DNA from: Sapientia aquatica
Lineage (GTDB): Bacteria > Pseudomonadota > Gammaproteobacteria > Burkholderiales > Burkholderiaceae_D
NCBI RefSeq assembly: GCF_004358105.1
Contig: NZ_SMYL01000002.1
Location: forward strand, 496,001 to 560,000
Direction of reading: 5' to 3'
Length of the DNA stretch: 64,000 nucleotides
This document shows positions 56,084-64,000 of this stretch, in pieces (within the stretch, counting starts at the first letter, position 1; each line of letters starts with the position of its first letter). A model generated the notes under the pieces. The model made no database searches, was not told where the DNA came from, and saw only the letters and a list, made by a program, of their open reading frames with translations. Made by a program: the position numbers and the translations under genes.

Positions 56084-56668
56084 ATGCCCTTTAATTTTCC
56101 GATCTTATTGACTTGGTTGCGCGTTGCTTTAATCCCGCTGGTGGTCGGCGTTTTTTATCTGCCGCCCACTTGGCTATCCCCATTTCACCAAGGCTTGGCC
56201 TCGACCATTATCTTTATCGTGGCCGCAATCACCGATTGGTTTGATGGTTTTTTAGCGCGCCGCTGGAATCAGACGTCGGCCTTCGGTGCGTTTTTGGATC
56301 CAGTGGCCGATAAGCTAATGGTCGCTGGCGCGTTGTTGGTGCTGGTGCAGTTTGATCGCGTTAATGCAGTGATCGCGTTCGTCATAATTGGGCGCGAAAT
56401 TGCGATTTCTGCCCTACGTGAATGGATGGCGCAAATTGGCGCGTCGAAATCGGTGGCGGTCAGCTCGATCGGTAAGATCAAAACGGCCGCGCAAATGACG
56501 GCGATTCCGATGTTGTTGTTTCATGAGCCGCTCTTTGGTTTTTTCGATACCGCCTACTGGGGCCAATGGTTTATGTTGATTGCCGCGGTGCTTACCGTGT
56601 GGTCGATGTTTTATTATTTAAAACTTGCGTGGCCGCTCATCAAAGACCATTCCGGAAAACTTCCTTAA
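56084..56668 (+). CDS. pgsA: CDP-diacylglycerol-glycerol-3-phosphate 3-phosphatidyltransferase
   Basis: PgsA makes phosphatidylglycerol phosphate. The 194-residue membrane protein has the CDP-alcohol phosphotransferase motif: TDWFDGFLARRWNQTSAFGAFLDPVADK, here split across residues 49-76, with the D-x2-D-G-x2-A-R-x8-G-x3-D-x3-D spacing. Four or five hydrophobic segments are visible. It directly precedes the tRNA cluster, an arrangement common in the class. Confidence 0.94.
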   Translation: MPFNFPILLTWLRVALIPLVVGVFYLPPTWLSPFHQGLASTIIFIVAAITDWFDGFLARRWNQTSAFGAFLDPVADKLMVAGALLVLVQFDRVNAVIAFVIIGREIAISALREWMAQIGASKSVAVSSIGKIKTAAQMTAIPMLLFHEPLFGFFDTAYWGQWFMLIAAVLTVWSMFYYLKLAWPLIKDHSGKLP

Positions 56669-56693
56669 AACAAGATTTTTAGCCGAATTATTC

Positions 56694-56721
56694 TTGACAG
56701 GAAAAGGCGCATCTATATAAT
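56694..56721 (+). promoter_or_regulatory. strong sigma-70 promoter of the tRNA cluster
   Basis: A perfect TTGACA (56694-56699) and a perfect TATAAT (56716-56721) are spaced by 16 bases and followed by a GC-rich stretch (GTGCGCC), the discriminator type linked with stringent control of stable RNA. It lies about 80 bases before the first tRNA-Gly. Confidence 0.85.
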
Positions 56722-56801
56722 GTGCGCCTGCTCTCGGTGATGTAATAATTTAGAAATAATTACCCGACCGAGCTCGGCAAAATTTGTCAGTCGAAACATA
56801 T

Positions 56802-56877
56802 GCGGGAGTAGCTCAGTTGGTAGAGCGCAACCTTGCCAAGGTTGAGGTCGAGAGTTCGAGACTCTTCTCCCGCTCCA
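56802..56877 (+). tRNA. tRNA-Gly (anticodon GCC), copy 1
   Basis: Full cloverleaf: acceptor GCGGGAG/CTCCCGC, D-loop AGCTCAGTTGGTAGAGC, anticodon GCC at 56835-56837, T-loop GTTCGAG, encoded CCA end. Confidence 0.97.
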
Positions 56878-57006
56878 TAAAAAGTACTAGACAGAAAACA
56901 CAAATGTCGTTAGAATCTCGGTCTCGCTGATTGGTTGAAGTTAAACGAATTAAGCAGCGATAGCTAAGATTTATCGGTGTTAGCTAGAAGTAAAAAGTAA
57001 CGCAAT

Positions 57007-57082
57007 GCGGGAGTAGCTCAGTTGGTAGAGCGCAACCTTGCCAAGGTTGAGGTCGAGAGTTCGAGACTCTTCTCCCGCTCCA
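57007..57082 (+). tRNA. tRNA-Gly (anticodon GCC), copy 2
   Basis: Identical over 76 bases to the first copy, including the encoded CCA. It follows after a 129-base spacer. Confidence 0.97.
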
Positions 57083-57134
57083 GAATTGGTAATAACTAGA
57101 ATGATAAGCTAGTTATTTAGTAGCAAAAGATCAT

Positions 57135-57210
57135 GCGGGAGTAGCTCAGTTGGTAGAGCGCAACCTTGCCAAGGTTGAGGTCGAGAGTTCGAGACTCTTC
57201 TCCCGCTCCA
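57135..57210 (+). tRNA. tRNA-Gly (anticodon GCC), copy 3
   Basis: Identical to the other two copies, following the second after 52 bases. A terminator comes directly behind. Confidence 0.97.
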
Positions 57211-57219
57211 AGTTAAAAC

Positions 57220-57246
57220 AAGGAAGCATGTTTAGCTTCCTTTTTT
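57220..57246 (+). terminator. Rho-independent terminator after the tRNA-Gly genes
   Basis: AAGGAAGC (57220-57227) pairs with GCTTCCTT (57235-57242), followed by a T-run to 57246. It separates the Gly set from tRNA-Cys. Confidence 0.8.
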
Positions 57247-57300
57247 GTTGGATAGTGTTAAAAGTTAAGAAGTTGGTTTTGAGTTAGAATGCCAACCTTC

Positions 57301-57374
57301 GGCGGGGTAGCAAAGAGGTTATGCAGCGGCCTGCAAAGCCGTTTAGAGCGGTTCGATTCCGCTCCCCGCCTCCA
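57301..57374 (+). tRNA. tRNA-Cys (anticodon GCA)
   Basis: Acceptor GGCGGGG/CCCCGCC, anticodon GCA at 57333-57335, T-loop GTTCGATTCC and encoded CCA give a 74-base cloverleaf. Confidence 0.95.
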
Positions 57375-57429
57375 AAACAACAAGATGTCGATTCATCTTA
57401 AAAGTCTATGCAGCAATGCGTGGAAAAGT

Positions 57430-57522
57430 GCCCGAGTGGTGAAATTGGTAGACACATCGGACTTAAAATCCGCCGCTTTCCGTAAAAGGGGCGTGCCGGT
57501 TCAATTCCGGCCTCGGGCACCA
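57430..57522 (+). tRNA. tRNA-Leu (anticodon UAA)
   Basis: Acceptor GCCCGAG/CTCGGGC, anticodon TAA at 57464-57466, a long variable arm as expected for Leu, T-loop GTTCAATTCC and encoded CCA. Confidence 0.95.
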
Positions 57523-57588
57523 GTTGTTAATTAAATGTAGAAAATGACTAGAACTTACCTAGCTTGGTTAAGTGATAGTTAATAAATC

Positions 57589-57613
57589 AAGGAGCTGCTG
57601 AGCTCCTTTTTTA
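57589..57613 (+). terminator. Rho-independent terminator after tRNA-Leu
   Basis: AAGGAGCT (57589-57596) pairs with AGCTCCTT (57601-57608) around GCTG, with a T-run behind. Confidence 0.85.
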
Positions 57614-57948
57614 TTGGTCAAAAATCCCCGCATCTAGGGTGCGCTAAGCTAAATCGCACTAAACATCGCCGCATTTTTGCGTTGTTAAAGAGCAACTAAT
57701 TATCCCTCCGTATTCTGTCTTAAATTAGAGACAATCCCCCTCTCGATAACTTACTCCCAATCGATAATTTTTGTTAATTATCATGCTAATATGCAACGTT
57801 ATTGCTGCTAGGCATTTGGTCAATCGTGAATTTTTATAACTGACAATTTACCGTCAAAGTAAAAATTCTGTGACATGCACTTAATTGCGAGCGGTTAATA
57901 AACAATTCATTGTTGGATTACATAACAATATCAAAGGAGTACGCATTC
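57614..57948. other. AT-rich region upstream of the M1 peptidase
   Basis: About 330 bases with no gene. It should hold the promoter of the peptidase operon. AAGGAG at 57935-57940 is the ribosome-binding site for the ATG at 57949. I see no repeat or RNA gene. Confidence 0.5.
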
Positions 57949-60234
57949 ATGTCTTTCCTATCCGGAAGTTTGAAGGGGATAAGTATCGCCTCTTTGTTGC
58001 TAGTGGGCGTATCGCTACAAGCGACCAATTTACTTGATCCCAAACTCAGTACCAGTTTGACGGTCGCACCGACTCAAAATCCAACAGCACCAACGGCCGC
58101 CGCCACTGCTGCCGCACCTTCTGCCACACCAGTGAATGGCAGTTTGGATGGAATTCCAATGGCCTCGCCACATGCAGCATTCGTGCGTCAGCCTAGTTCG
58201 CCCGATGCGTGGGGCGGCGCTCGCACTGGTAAGGAAGCAACTTTGTCAGATCGCGTCGTGAACTACGATATTTCCGCCAGTTTGGATCCGGTGCATCACA
58301 CCGTTGATGGGCAAGAAAAATTAACTTGGCGCAATCGTAGCAACCGTGAAGTGCGCTCGATTTATTTACACATGTATTTGAATGCGTTCGAAGGTTCTTA
58401 CAGCACGTTTTACAGTGAAAAAATTAACAAGGGCTTTGATTTCCGTACCGATGTAGCGACTAAAAACGGGGAATGGGGCCATATTGAATTAGGCAAAGTT
58501 GTTCAAGGTGGCGCTGCTGTACCTTGGACGTTTGTGCAACCCGATGAGGGGCCAAAGACCGATCACACGGTCGTGCGCTTTGACTTGCCGACGCCAGTTC
58601 CAGCGGGAGGAACTACCACCTTGGATATCGGCTTTCATGACCAGTTACCGCGTGTGGTGGCCCGCACTGGCTATTTTGGTAGCTTCCATTTAGTTGGTCA
58701 GTGGTTTCCGAAAATTGGTGTATTGGAGCTGCCTGGCGAGCGCGGTGCGACTGAGCCGCGTTGGAATGTGCATGAATTTCATTTGCACAGCGAGTTTTAT
58801 GCCGACTACGGAAATTTCGACGTTAAATTGACCGTGCCAAAAGATTACATCGTCGGGGCAACCGGCGAAGAGCAGGGCGCGCCGGTTGAGAAAGACGGCA
58901 AAGTAACGCATCGTTTTGTGCAAGGCGATGTGCACGATTTTGCTTGGACTGCGGATAATCGCACGGCTAAACCATTAGAAGGCGTTTATAAAGGCGAAGG
59001 CAGCCCAGAAGTGAAGGTGCGCGTTTTGTATCCACCAGAATATGTGGCGAGCGCACAGCCAGCGTTAAAAGCGACGATTGATTCGTTGGCTTATTTTTCA
59101 AAAACCTTGGGCGCCTATCCGTACAAAACGGTCACGGCGGTTATTCCTCCCTATAACGCGACCGAAGCTGGTGGGATGGAATATCCAACCTTCTTTACCG
59201 CTGAAGGGATGGCCAATGTGACGCCCGGAACCATGAGCGAATTCCTGCTCGATTTTGTGACGATTCACGAATTTGGTCATGGTTATTTTTACGGTATTTT
59301 GGGTTCCAACGAATTTGAAGAACCGATGCTTGATGAAGGTCTAAACGACTACTGGGATTACCGCATGGTGCGCGAACGCGGTCAGGTGATTCATGCAACC
59401 ACACCGCTGTTACGCCGCTTTGGCTTTGATCAAACGATTGAGCCGTTTGAAGCCGAGCGTTTAGGTGCGAGCAACTTTGATCCGATCGACGCAACCGGCG
59501 CTAATTCATGGGATCGTTATTCCAGCGGCAGTTACGGTACGGTCTATGCACGTACCGCCACGATGATGCACGATTTGGAAGAGCAGATCGGTAAAGACGT
59601 GTTGGAGCGCGCGTTTAAACAATATTACGCAACGTGGAAATTCCGCCACCCTGATATCGCCGATTTGCAAGCCACGCTTTCCGAAGTTTCTGGCAAGCCA
59701 GCTTTGGTGGCGAAAGCGTTTGAACAACAAGCTTTCAGCGCGCAAAAAGTGGATGACCGCGTCGCTAAAATCACTAGCGAAGAAGTGTTACCTGAGCAGC
59801 AAACATCCTTGGTCAATGACAAGTGGGTAGAAGTCACTGACGAGCAAATTGAAAAGCAAGTGAAGGATTTGCGCGACGCTTGGAAGAAGAAAAATCCCGA
59901 TGCCAAAGAAGATACTGGGCCTTTCCCTTATCGCACAACGGTGTTGTTACGTCGTTACGGCGCAGCGGTGCCGCAAACCTTGGTGGTTAAATTTGCCGAT
60001 GGTAGTTCTGAAAAAGTGCTGTGGAATGACGATCAGCGTTGGGCGCGGTATAGCTGGGTAAAACCGGTGAAAGCGGTATCGGCCGAGATTGATTCCAAAG
60101 AGATGCACTATTTGGACGTGAATAAACTCGATGACAGTCGCACGATTAAAGCAGACAGCAAAGCCTCACGCCGCTGGACTTCCGAAATCGCCGCCTTATT
60201 CCAACTCATCTTCTCATTGATTGCGACAATATGA
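57949..60234 (+). CDS. M1 family zinc metallopeptidase
   Basis: The 761-residue protein has a signal-like N-terminus (about 1-28) and a Thr/Ala/Pro-rich linker. An M1-type beta domain and then the gluzincin site follow: HEFGH (440-444), followed after exactly 18 residues by Glu463 in MLDEGLNDYW. GGMEYPTFF near 405 matches the GxMEN-like substrate loop. It is an envelope aminopeptidase or related M1 peptidase. The ATG at 57949 is chosen over an upstream TTG by its strong AAGGAG. The gene is coupled to a membrane protein by ATGA overlap. Confidence 0.88.
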   Translation: MSFLSGSLKGISIASLLLVGVSLQATNLLDPKLSTSLTVAPTQNPTAPTAAATAAAPSATPVNGSLDGIPMASPHAAFVRQPSSPDAWGGARTGKEATLSDRVVNYDISASLDPVHHTVDGQEKLTWRNRSNREVRSIYLHMYLNAFEGSYSTFYSEKINKGFDFRTDVATKNGEWGHIELGKVVQGGAAVPWTFVQPDEGPKTDHTVVRFDLPTPVPAGGTTTLDIGFHDQLPRVVARTGYFGSFHLVGQWFPKIGVLELPGERGATEPRWNVHEFHLHSEFYADYGNFDVKLTVPKDYIVGATGEEQGAPVEKDGKVTHRFVQGDVHDFAWTADNRTAKPLEGVYKGEGSPEVKVRVLYPPEYVASAQPALKATIDSLAYFSKTLGAYPYKTVTAVIPPYNATEAGGMEYPTFFTAEGMANVTPGTMSEFLLDFVTIHEFGHGYFYGILGSNEFEEPMLDEGLNDYWDYRMVRERGQVIHATTPLLRRFGFDQTIEPFEAERLGASNFDPIDATGANSWDRYSSGSYGTVYARTATMMHDLEEQIGKDVLERAFKQYYATWKFRHPDIADLQATLSEVSGKPALVAKAFEQQAFSAQKVDDRVAKITSEEVLPEQQTSLVNDKWVEVTDEQIEKQVKDLRDAWKKKNPDAKEDTGPFPYRTTVLLRRYGAAVPQTLVVKFADGSSEKVLWNDDQRWARYSWVKPVKAVSAEIDSKEMHYLDVNKLDDSRTIKADSKASRRWTSEIAALFQLIFSLIATI

Positions 60235-61103
60235 ACTCGAACCCAACTTCTTTCTTAGCGATTGTCCGCAGCTCTGGTCGCGCCGCATTGCAATGGCGTT
60301 TGCTGCTTCTTTGGTTAATTACGCTGTTAATTCCAACGGCATTATTGACGCTTCCGTTTGCAAAAGTATTTGCTGCGCAAATGGATTATTCGATTCATTC
60401 GAGCGAATTGGCGCAGCATCTGTCGGCCAATGCAATTAACGATTTGATCGGCTCTGTCATGATTAGTGGACCAGTGGTGCAACAGACTGGCGCGCTTGCA
60501 TTTTTGCTGGCGTTGTTGCTGTCGCCGTTCTTGAGTGGCACAGCGATCACCGCTGCTAGAGCGCAAGCGCCCTTAGCCATCGGCAAGCTTGTTCATGGCG
60601 GCATATCCGAATACTGGCGTTTATTGCGTTTGATGATCGTCGCGATTATTCCGCTAGGCATTGCAATGGGGATTAGCGCAGGCTTAGGCCAATGGTCAAG
60701 CGGCGTTGCCGAAAAAGCGATTTTAGAATCGGACGCTGATTTTGCTAGCCACATTGTGTTGGCGGTGACCATTATCGTGTTATTGATTGCTGATGCAACC
60801 TTGGATGCTGGTCGTGCTCAGTTCGCGCATAGCACAGGCAAACGTTCCGCCCTCAAAGCGTGGTGGCGCGGTACGAAGTTAGTGTTTAAACGTCCGCTAG
60901 TGTCGCTAGGTTTGTTTATCGTAATCACCCTAATCGGCGTAGTGTTGGCGGCGCTGTTCGGTGAAATTCGGATGAATATTGCGCATGTCAACACTGGCGG
61001 ATTTGTAATCGCATTTATCTTGGCACAGTTAATGGTGGCCTCGATTGTGTGGTTGAAGCTGGCACGATTATTCGCTTTTACCGCGCTGAGTAAGCCAAAC
61101 TAA
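60231..61103 (+). CDS. multi-span membrane protein of unknown function
   Basis: This 290-residue protein has about six hydrophobic segments (for example LLLLWLITLLIPTALLTLPF near 25, GALAFLLALLLSPFLSGTAI near 85, VSLGLFIVITLIGVVLAALFG near 223). I recognise no catalytic motif or transporter family. The start overlaps the M1 peptidase stop in ATGA, so the two are made together; it may anchor or assist the peptidase. Confidence 0.72.
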   Translation: MNSNPTSFLAIVRSSGRAALQWRLLLLWLITLLIPTALLTLPFAKVFAAQMDYSIHSSELAQHLSANAINDLIGSVMISGPVVQQTGALAFLLALLLSPFLSGTAITAARAQAPLAIGKLVHGGISEYWRLLRLMIVAIIPLGIAMGISAGLGQWSSGVAEKAILESDADFASHIVLAVTIIVLLIADATLDAGRAQFAHSTGKRSALKAWWRGTKLVFKRPLVSLGLFIVITLIGVVLAALFGEIRMNIAHVNTGGFVIAFILAQLMVASIVWLKLARLFAFTALSKPN

Positions 61104-61209
61104 TTTGAGTTTGCTTAGCCAAAATGTCGGGCTGGTTAATGATGTTCATTACCAGCTCGAATAGTATTAGCGTTGAGATTTGAATTATTTCCCCTTTAGA
61201 AAAATATCC

Positions 61210-62679
61210 ATGAACTTCAATAAAAAACATAAGTTAAGCGCACTATTGGCCTGCGCGTTCAGCGCCTTTGCCGTCAATGCAGCCTTAGCTGACAATAGCA
61301 CCGCCGCGGCGGCGCGTCCTGTGGATGTAGCAACCTTAGCCCGCATTCGCGATGCGGCACTTACTTCAAATTTTGCATTCGACCGATTAGAAGAATTGAC
61401 TGACCAAGTTGGTCCACGTTTAACCGGTTCTATTGGTGCCGAAGCAGCGGTGGAATTAATTGCCAACGACATGCGCAATATCGGCATGCAAGTGTCGCTG
61501 CAACCAGTCAAAGTCCCGCATTGGGTGCGCGGCGCGGAGACGGCTGAGCTGGTTGACTATCCGCATCGTCCTGCTGGCATTTCGCAAAAAGTGGTATTGA
61601 CCGCCTTAGGTGGCTCCAGCGCGACACCAGCCCAAGGGTTGACGCTGCCAGTCGTCGCTGTGCACAGCATGGAAGAGTTGCACGCGCGCGCAGCAGAAGT
61701 TAAAGGTCGCATCGTGTTATTTGACGTGGCCTACGACCAACATTTAGCCGACAACGGTCACGCTGGCGATGCGTATGGTGAAGCCGGTATGTACCGCTTT
61801 ATCGGCCCAGCAATGGCGTCCAAATTGGGGGCTGCCGCTGCCTTGGTGCGCTCAGTCGGTGGCGCTGATTACCGCATTCCGCACACTGGCATGACGGGTT
61901 GGGGCAACGACGTTAAACCGATTCCAGCCGCTGCGGTGACCGCAGAAGATGCCATGCTGATGACACGCTTATCAGCCAAAGGCGAGATCAAATTGCACCT
62001 GACCTTAACGCCACAAACCTTGCCAGATGCCGATAGCCATAACGTTATCGCCGATTTGCCCGGCTCGGATAAAGCCGACGAGATCGTGATTGTGTCAGGT
62101 CATTTGGATTCGTGGGATTTAGCCCAAGGTGCTATTGATGACGGCGCTGGCGTTGCGGTGGCAATGGGTGTGGCTGACGTATTTAAAAAGCTCGGTTTGC
62201 ACCCACGTCGCACCGTGCGTGTGATCGGCTGGATGAATGAAGAAAACGGCGGGCGCGGCGGTAGTGCGTATTTTGATGCCAATAAAGCGAAATTAAAGCA
62301 ACACTTTGCCAGCATTGAAAGTGATAGCGGTGCAGGGCGTCCGTTGGGAATTATTTTCAGCACGACGCAGGACGACGAGAAATTATTAGCTCCGTTAAAA
62401 CCATTATTCCGCACCATCGGCACTCCGCTGTATGAGCGACGCGAATACGCAGGCGGCGCTGACGTCAGCAAATTAACGACCAGCGGCGTGCCTTCGTTTG
62501 AGCCGTTGTTGGATAACCGCAGCTACTTTAGCTACCACCACACGCCAGCCGATACCTTGGATAAAGTCGAGCCAGAAAATCTAAGAAGACAAGTTGCGAT
62601 GTTAGCGATGTTGACTTGGTATCTAGCCGACATGCCAGACCAATTGACGCATCTGCCATCGGTCAAGGACGAAGAATAA
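61210..62679 (+). CDS. M28 family zinc peptidase with PA domain
   Basis: The protein has 489 residues from ATG 61210: a signal peptide (LSALLACAFSAFAVNAALA), a PA-like insert at about 150-270, and the M28 catalytic domain. Zinc ligands and catalytic residues are visible in SGHLDSWDLAQGAIDDGAG near 294, MNEENGGRGGSAYF near 342, ESDSGAGRPLG near 368 and the late SYHHTPADTLDKVE near 442. It probably acts as a periplasmic or secreted aminopeptidase/carboxypeptidase. A TTG ten codons upstream is less likely. Confidence 0.9.
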   Translation: MNFNKKHKLSALLACAFSAFAVNAALADNSTAAAARPVDVATLARIRDAALTSNFAFDRLEELTDQVGPRLTGSIGAEAAVELIANDMRNIGMQVSLQPVKVPHWVRGAETAELVDYPHRPAGISQKVVLTALGGSSATPAQGLTLPVVAVHSMEELHARAAEVKGRIVLFDVAYDQHLADNGHAGDAYGEAGMYRFIGPAMASKLGAAAALVRSVGGADYRIPHTGMTGWGNDVKPIPAAAVTAEDAMLMTRLSAKGEIKLHLTLTPQTLPDADSHNVIADLPGSDKADEIVIVSGHLDSWDLAQGAIDDGAGVAVAMGVADVFKKLGLHPRRTVRVIGWMNEENGGRGGSAYFDANKAKLKQHFASIESDSGAGRPLGIIFSTTQDDEKLLAPLKPLFRTIGTPLYERREYAGGADVSKLTTSGVPSFEPLLDNRSYFSYHHTPADTLDKVEPENLRRQVAMLAMLTWYLADMPDQLTHLPSVKDEE

Positions 62680-62711
62680 TTCACGGACTAATGAAATAGT
62701 TGGAGTAAAAA

Positions 62712-63650
62712 ATGCGGGTAATTAAATGGTTAATCATCATTCTCTTTGCACTTGTTTTGGGGGCGTATTACTTTGTCTATGTGATGTCACCCAAGGCCAC
62801 CAACTATTTTGTAAATTCTGAGCGCAACGCAGCCAAATTAGTGCGTAAAGAAGTGACTCTGCCAGATGGTAATCATTACGTTTATCTAGAAGGCGGACAC
62901 GGCGATCCGCTGATTTTGTTGCATGGATTTGGCGCAGATAAAGACAACTTTACCCGCGTCGCTAAATTTTTAACGCCGCATTATCACGTCATCATTCCCG
63001 ATCTTTTAGGCTTTGGTGAATCGTCGCATCCCAACGATGCGGATTACACCGCCAAGCCCCAAGCCGAGCGTATCCGCGCCTTGGTCAAATCGTTGGGCTT
63101 ACAGGCCGTGCATTTGGGCGGTAATTCGATGGGGGGGCAAATCGCCTTGGCCTACGCCGCCGCACATCCCAGCGAGGTGGAAAGTTTATGGCTACTCGAC
63201 CCCGCCGGAATCTGGAGCGCCCCGCAAAGTGAGTTGGCTAAAATCGTCGAGCGTCATAATCGTAATCCGCTCATCATTCGTAACGAAGACGATTACAACC
63301 ATGCGTTCGAATTCGCCATGAGCAAACCACCGTTTGTGCCCCGTCCTATCCTTAACGTACTGGCGCAAAATTCGATTAAGAACGCCAAGCTCTCAGAGCG
63401 CATTTTTAACCAAATCGTCAATGACTCAGTAGAGCAACGCATCACCGGCTTAAAAACGCCCGCCCTCATCGTTTGGGGCGACGAAGATCGCGTGATTCAT
63501 CCACTTACCGCTGAGGTTCTCTATAACCTACTACCCAAATCCAAAGTCAATATCATGAAGGGCATTGGGCATTTACCGATGATCGAAAGCGCAGAAGAAT
63601 GTGCTGAGGATTACATGTTTTTCCGCTTCCGGATTCAGGCGAAGGATTGA
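62712..63650 (+). CDS. membrane-anchored alpha/beta hydrolase
   Basis: The 312-residue protein has an N-terminal hydrophobic anchor (LIIILFALVLGAYYFVYVM). The alpha/beta hydrolase domain follows: LILLHGFGADKDNF near 68, GGNSMGGQIALAYA near 136 (nucleophile Ser), WGDEDRVIHP near 255 with Asp, and GIGHLPMIES near 285 with His. It resembles lipase/esterase-type hydrolases. It lies 32 bases after the M28 gene and may be co-transcribed. Confidence 0.85.
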   Translation: MRVIKWLIIILFALVLGAYYFVYVMSPKATNYFVNSERNAAKLVRKEVTLPDGNHYVYLEGGHGDPLILLHGFGADKDNFTRVAKFLTPHYHVIIPDLLGFGESSHPNDADYTAKPQAERIRALVKSLGLQAVHLGGNSMGGQIALAYAAAHPSEVESLWLLDPAGIWSAPQSELAKIVERHNRNPLIIRNEDDYNHAFEFAMSKPPFVPRPILNVLAQNSIKNAKLSERIFNQIVNDSVEQRITGLKTPALIVWGDEDRVIHPLTAEVLYNLLPKSKVNIMKGIGHLPMIESAEECAEDYMFFRFRIQAKD

Positions 63651-63985
63651 TCTTATTTTGCTGTTTGTAATGCGTAAATGATGTCGGTTTGCGCCGCTAA
63701 ATTGCCGCTTAATTAACCCGCCAAGCGGCCAAAGCTTGATCAAATAATTTGCTCTGCACGAATTAATTAGAACGAATATACTGGGCAAAAATTTTCTAAC
63801 AATTACAAAATAAGAGACAAAAAGCAGTCACTCCAAACTAGCTCGACCGGGAACGAGTTTTCAGCAGTCAATTCCAACGTTGTGCTACCTAGAGCAATTG
63901 TCCGTTGCATCGAAGTCAAGCGAATTTCCGCACTGCGGCAAATCGATATTTCATTAAAAAATGAACAAACTTGGAGGAGCACACC
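63651..63985. other. intergenic region at the right edge
   Basis: About 335 AT-rich bases with no supported reading frame. GGAGGAG before 63986 is a strong ribosome-binding site for the next gene. I see no clear terminator for the hydrolase gene. Confidence 0.5.
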
Positions 63986-64000
63986 ATGGCAATCAGTTTT
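63986..64000 (+). CDS. start of a gene cut by the window edge
   Basis: An ATG is preceded at 8 bases by GGAGGAG and opens with MAISF before the window ends. Too short to identify. Confidence 0.5.

Noticed and set aside
56802-57210. Regular 76-base repeats resembling an array
   Set aside because: They are complete tRNA-Gly genes; spacers and unit length do not fit CRISPR.

Overview
The window looks like a chromosomal segment of a betaproteobacterium, most likely Burkholderiales and Oxalobacteraceae-like. This is inferred from the gene order lepA-lepB-DUF4845-rnc-era-recO-pdxJ-acpS, the yjgA/pmbA divergent pair, the pimeloyl-CoA-dehydrogenase-like pair and an intermediate base composition. No phage, transposase, integrase or CRISPR array is visible. 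Apart from one intergenic repeat element the segment reads as core chromosome plus one large specialised cluster.

Layout. 1-2.2 kb: end of a PuuB-like oxidase and a PuuA-like ligase (putrescine use). 2.4-4.8 kb: minus-strand PEP-CTERM protein, alpha/beta hydrolase and exported VOC protein. 5.3-22.5 kb: a 16-gene plus-strand operon, mostly with overlapping or closely spaced genes. It holds apbE, two haem-motif lipoproteins, an SH3b/beta-barrel fusion, a second beta-barrel, a TlpA thioredoxin, DUF4266, DUF3570, an unknown coiled-coil protein, two large TPR proteins, a small unknown protein, an ExbB/TolQ, two ExbD/TolR and an AgmX/PglI-type TonB-like protein. 23.0-25.7 kb: ccmABCDE, haem delivery for cytochrome c maturation, without ccmFGH. 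25.7-31 kb: GNAT, a membrane-anchored TAXI binding protein, a secreted NTF2-like protein and a bufferin-type RiPP metallophore operon. 31-35.9 kb: esterase, mog, yjgA, pmbA, GST and pcp. 35.9-38.2 kb: paired acyl-CoA dehydrogenases. 38.4-45 kb: membrane protein, serB, mfd, then ispD, ispF and DUF4404. 45.4-46.7 kb: aceA. 47-56.7 kb: lepA to pgsA housekeeping run. 56.7-57.5 kb: five tRNA genes (three identical Gly, Cys, Leu). 58-63.7 kb: M1 peptidase, membrane protein, M28 peptidase and alpha/beta hydrolase.

The main candidate for an undescribed system is the 5.3-22.5 kb operon. Its parts imply an envelope-spanning machine. A proton-driven ExbB/ExbD/ExbD motor and a TonB-like AgmX protein sit at the inner membrane, TPR scaffolds in the periplasm, and three beta-barrels at the outer membrane. 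Joined to it is a redox module of covalent haem proteins, a flavin transferase and a thioredoxin. The motor, TPR and AgmX set recalls the Agl-Glt core of Myxococcus, but the redox genes are not part of that machine. The adjacent ccm genes fit a need for haem attachment. Function is inferred from families and context only; no substrate can be read from the sequence.
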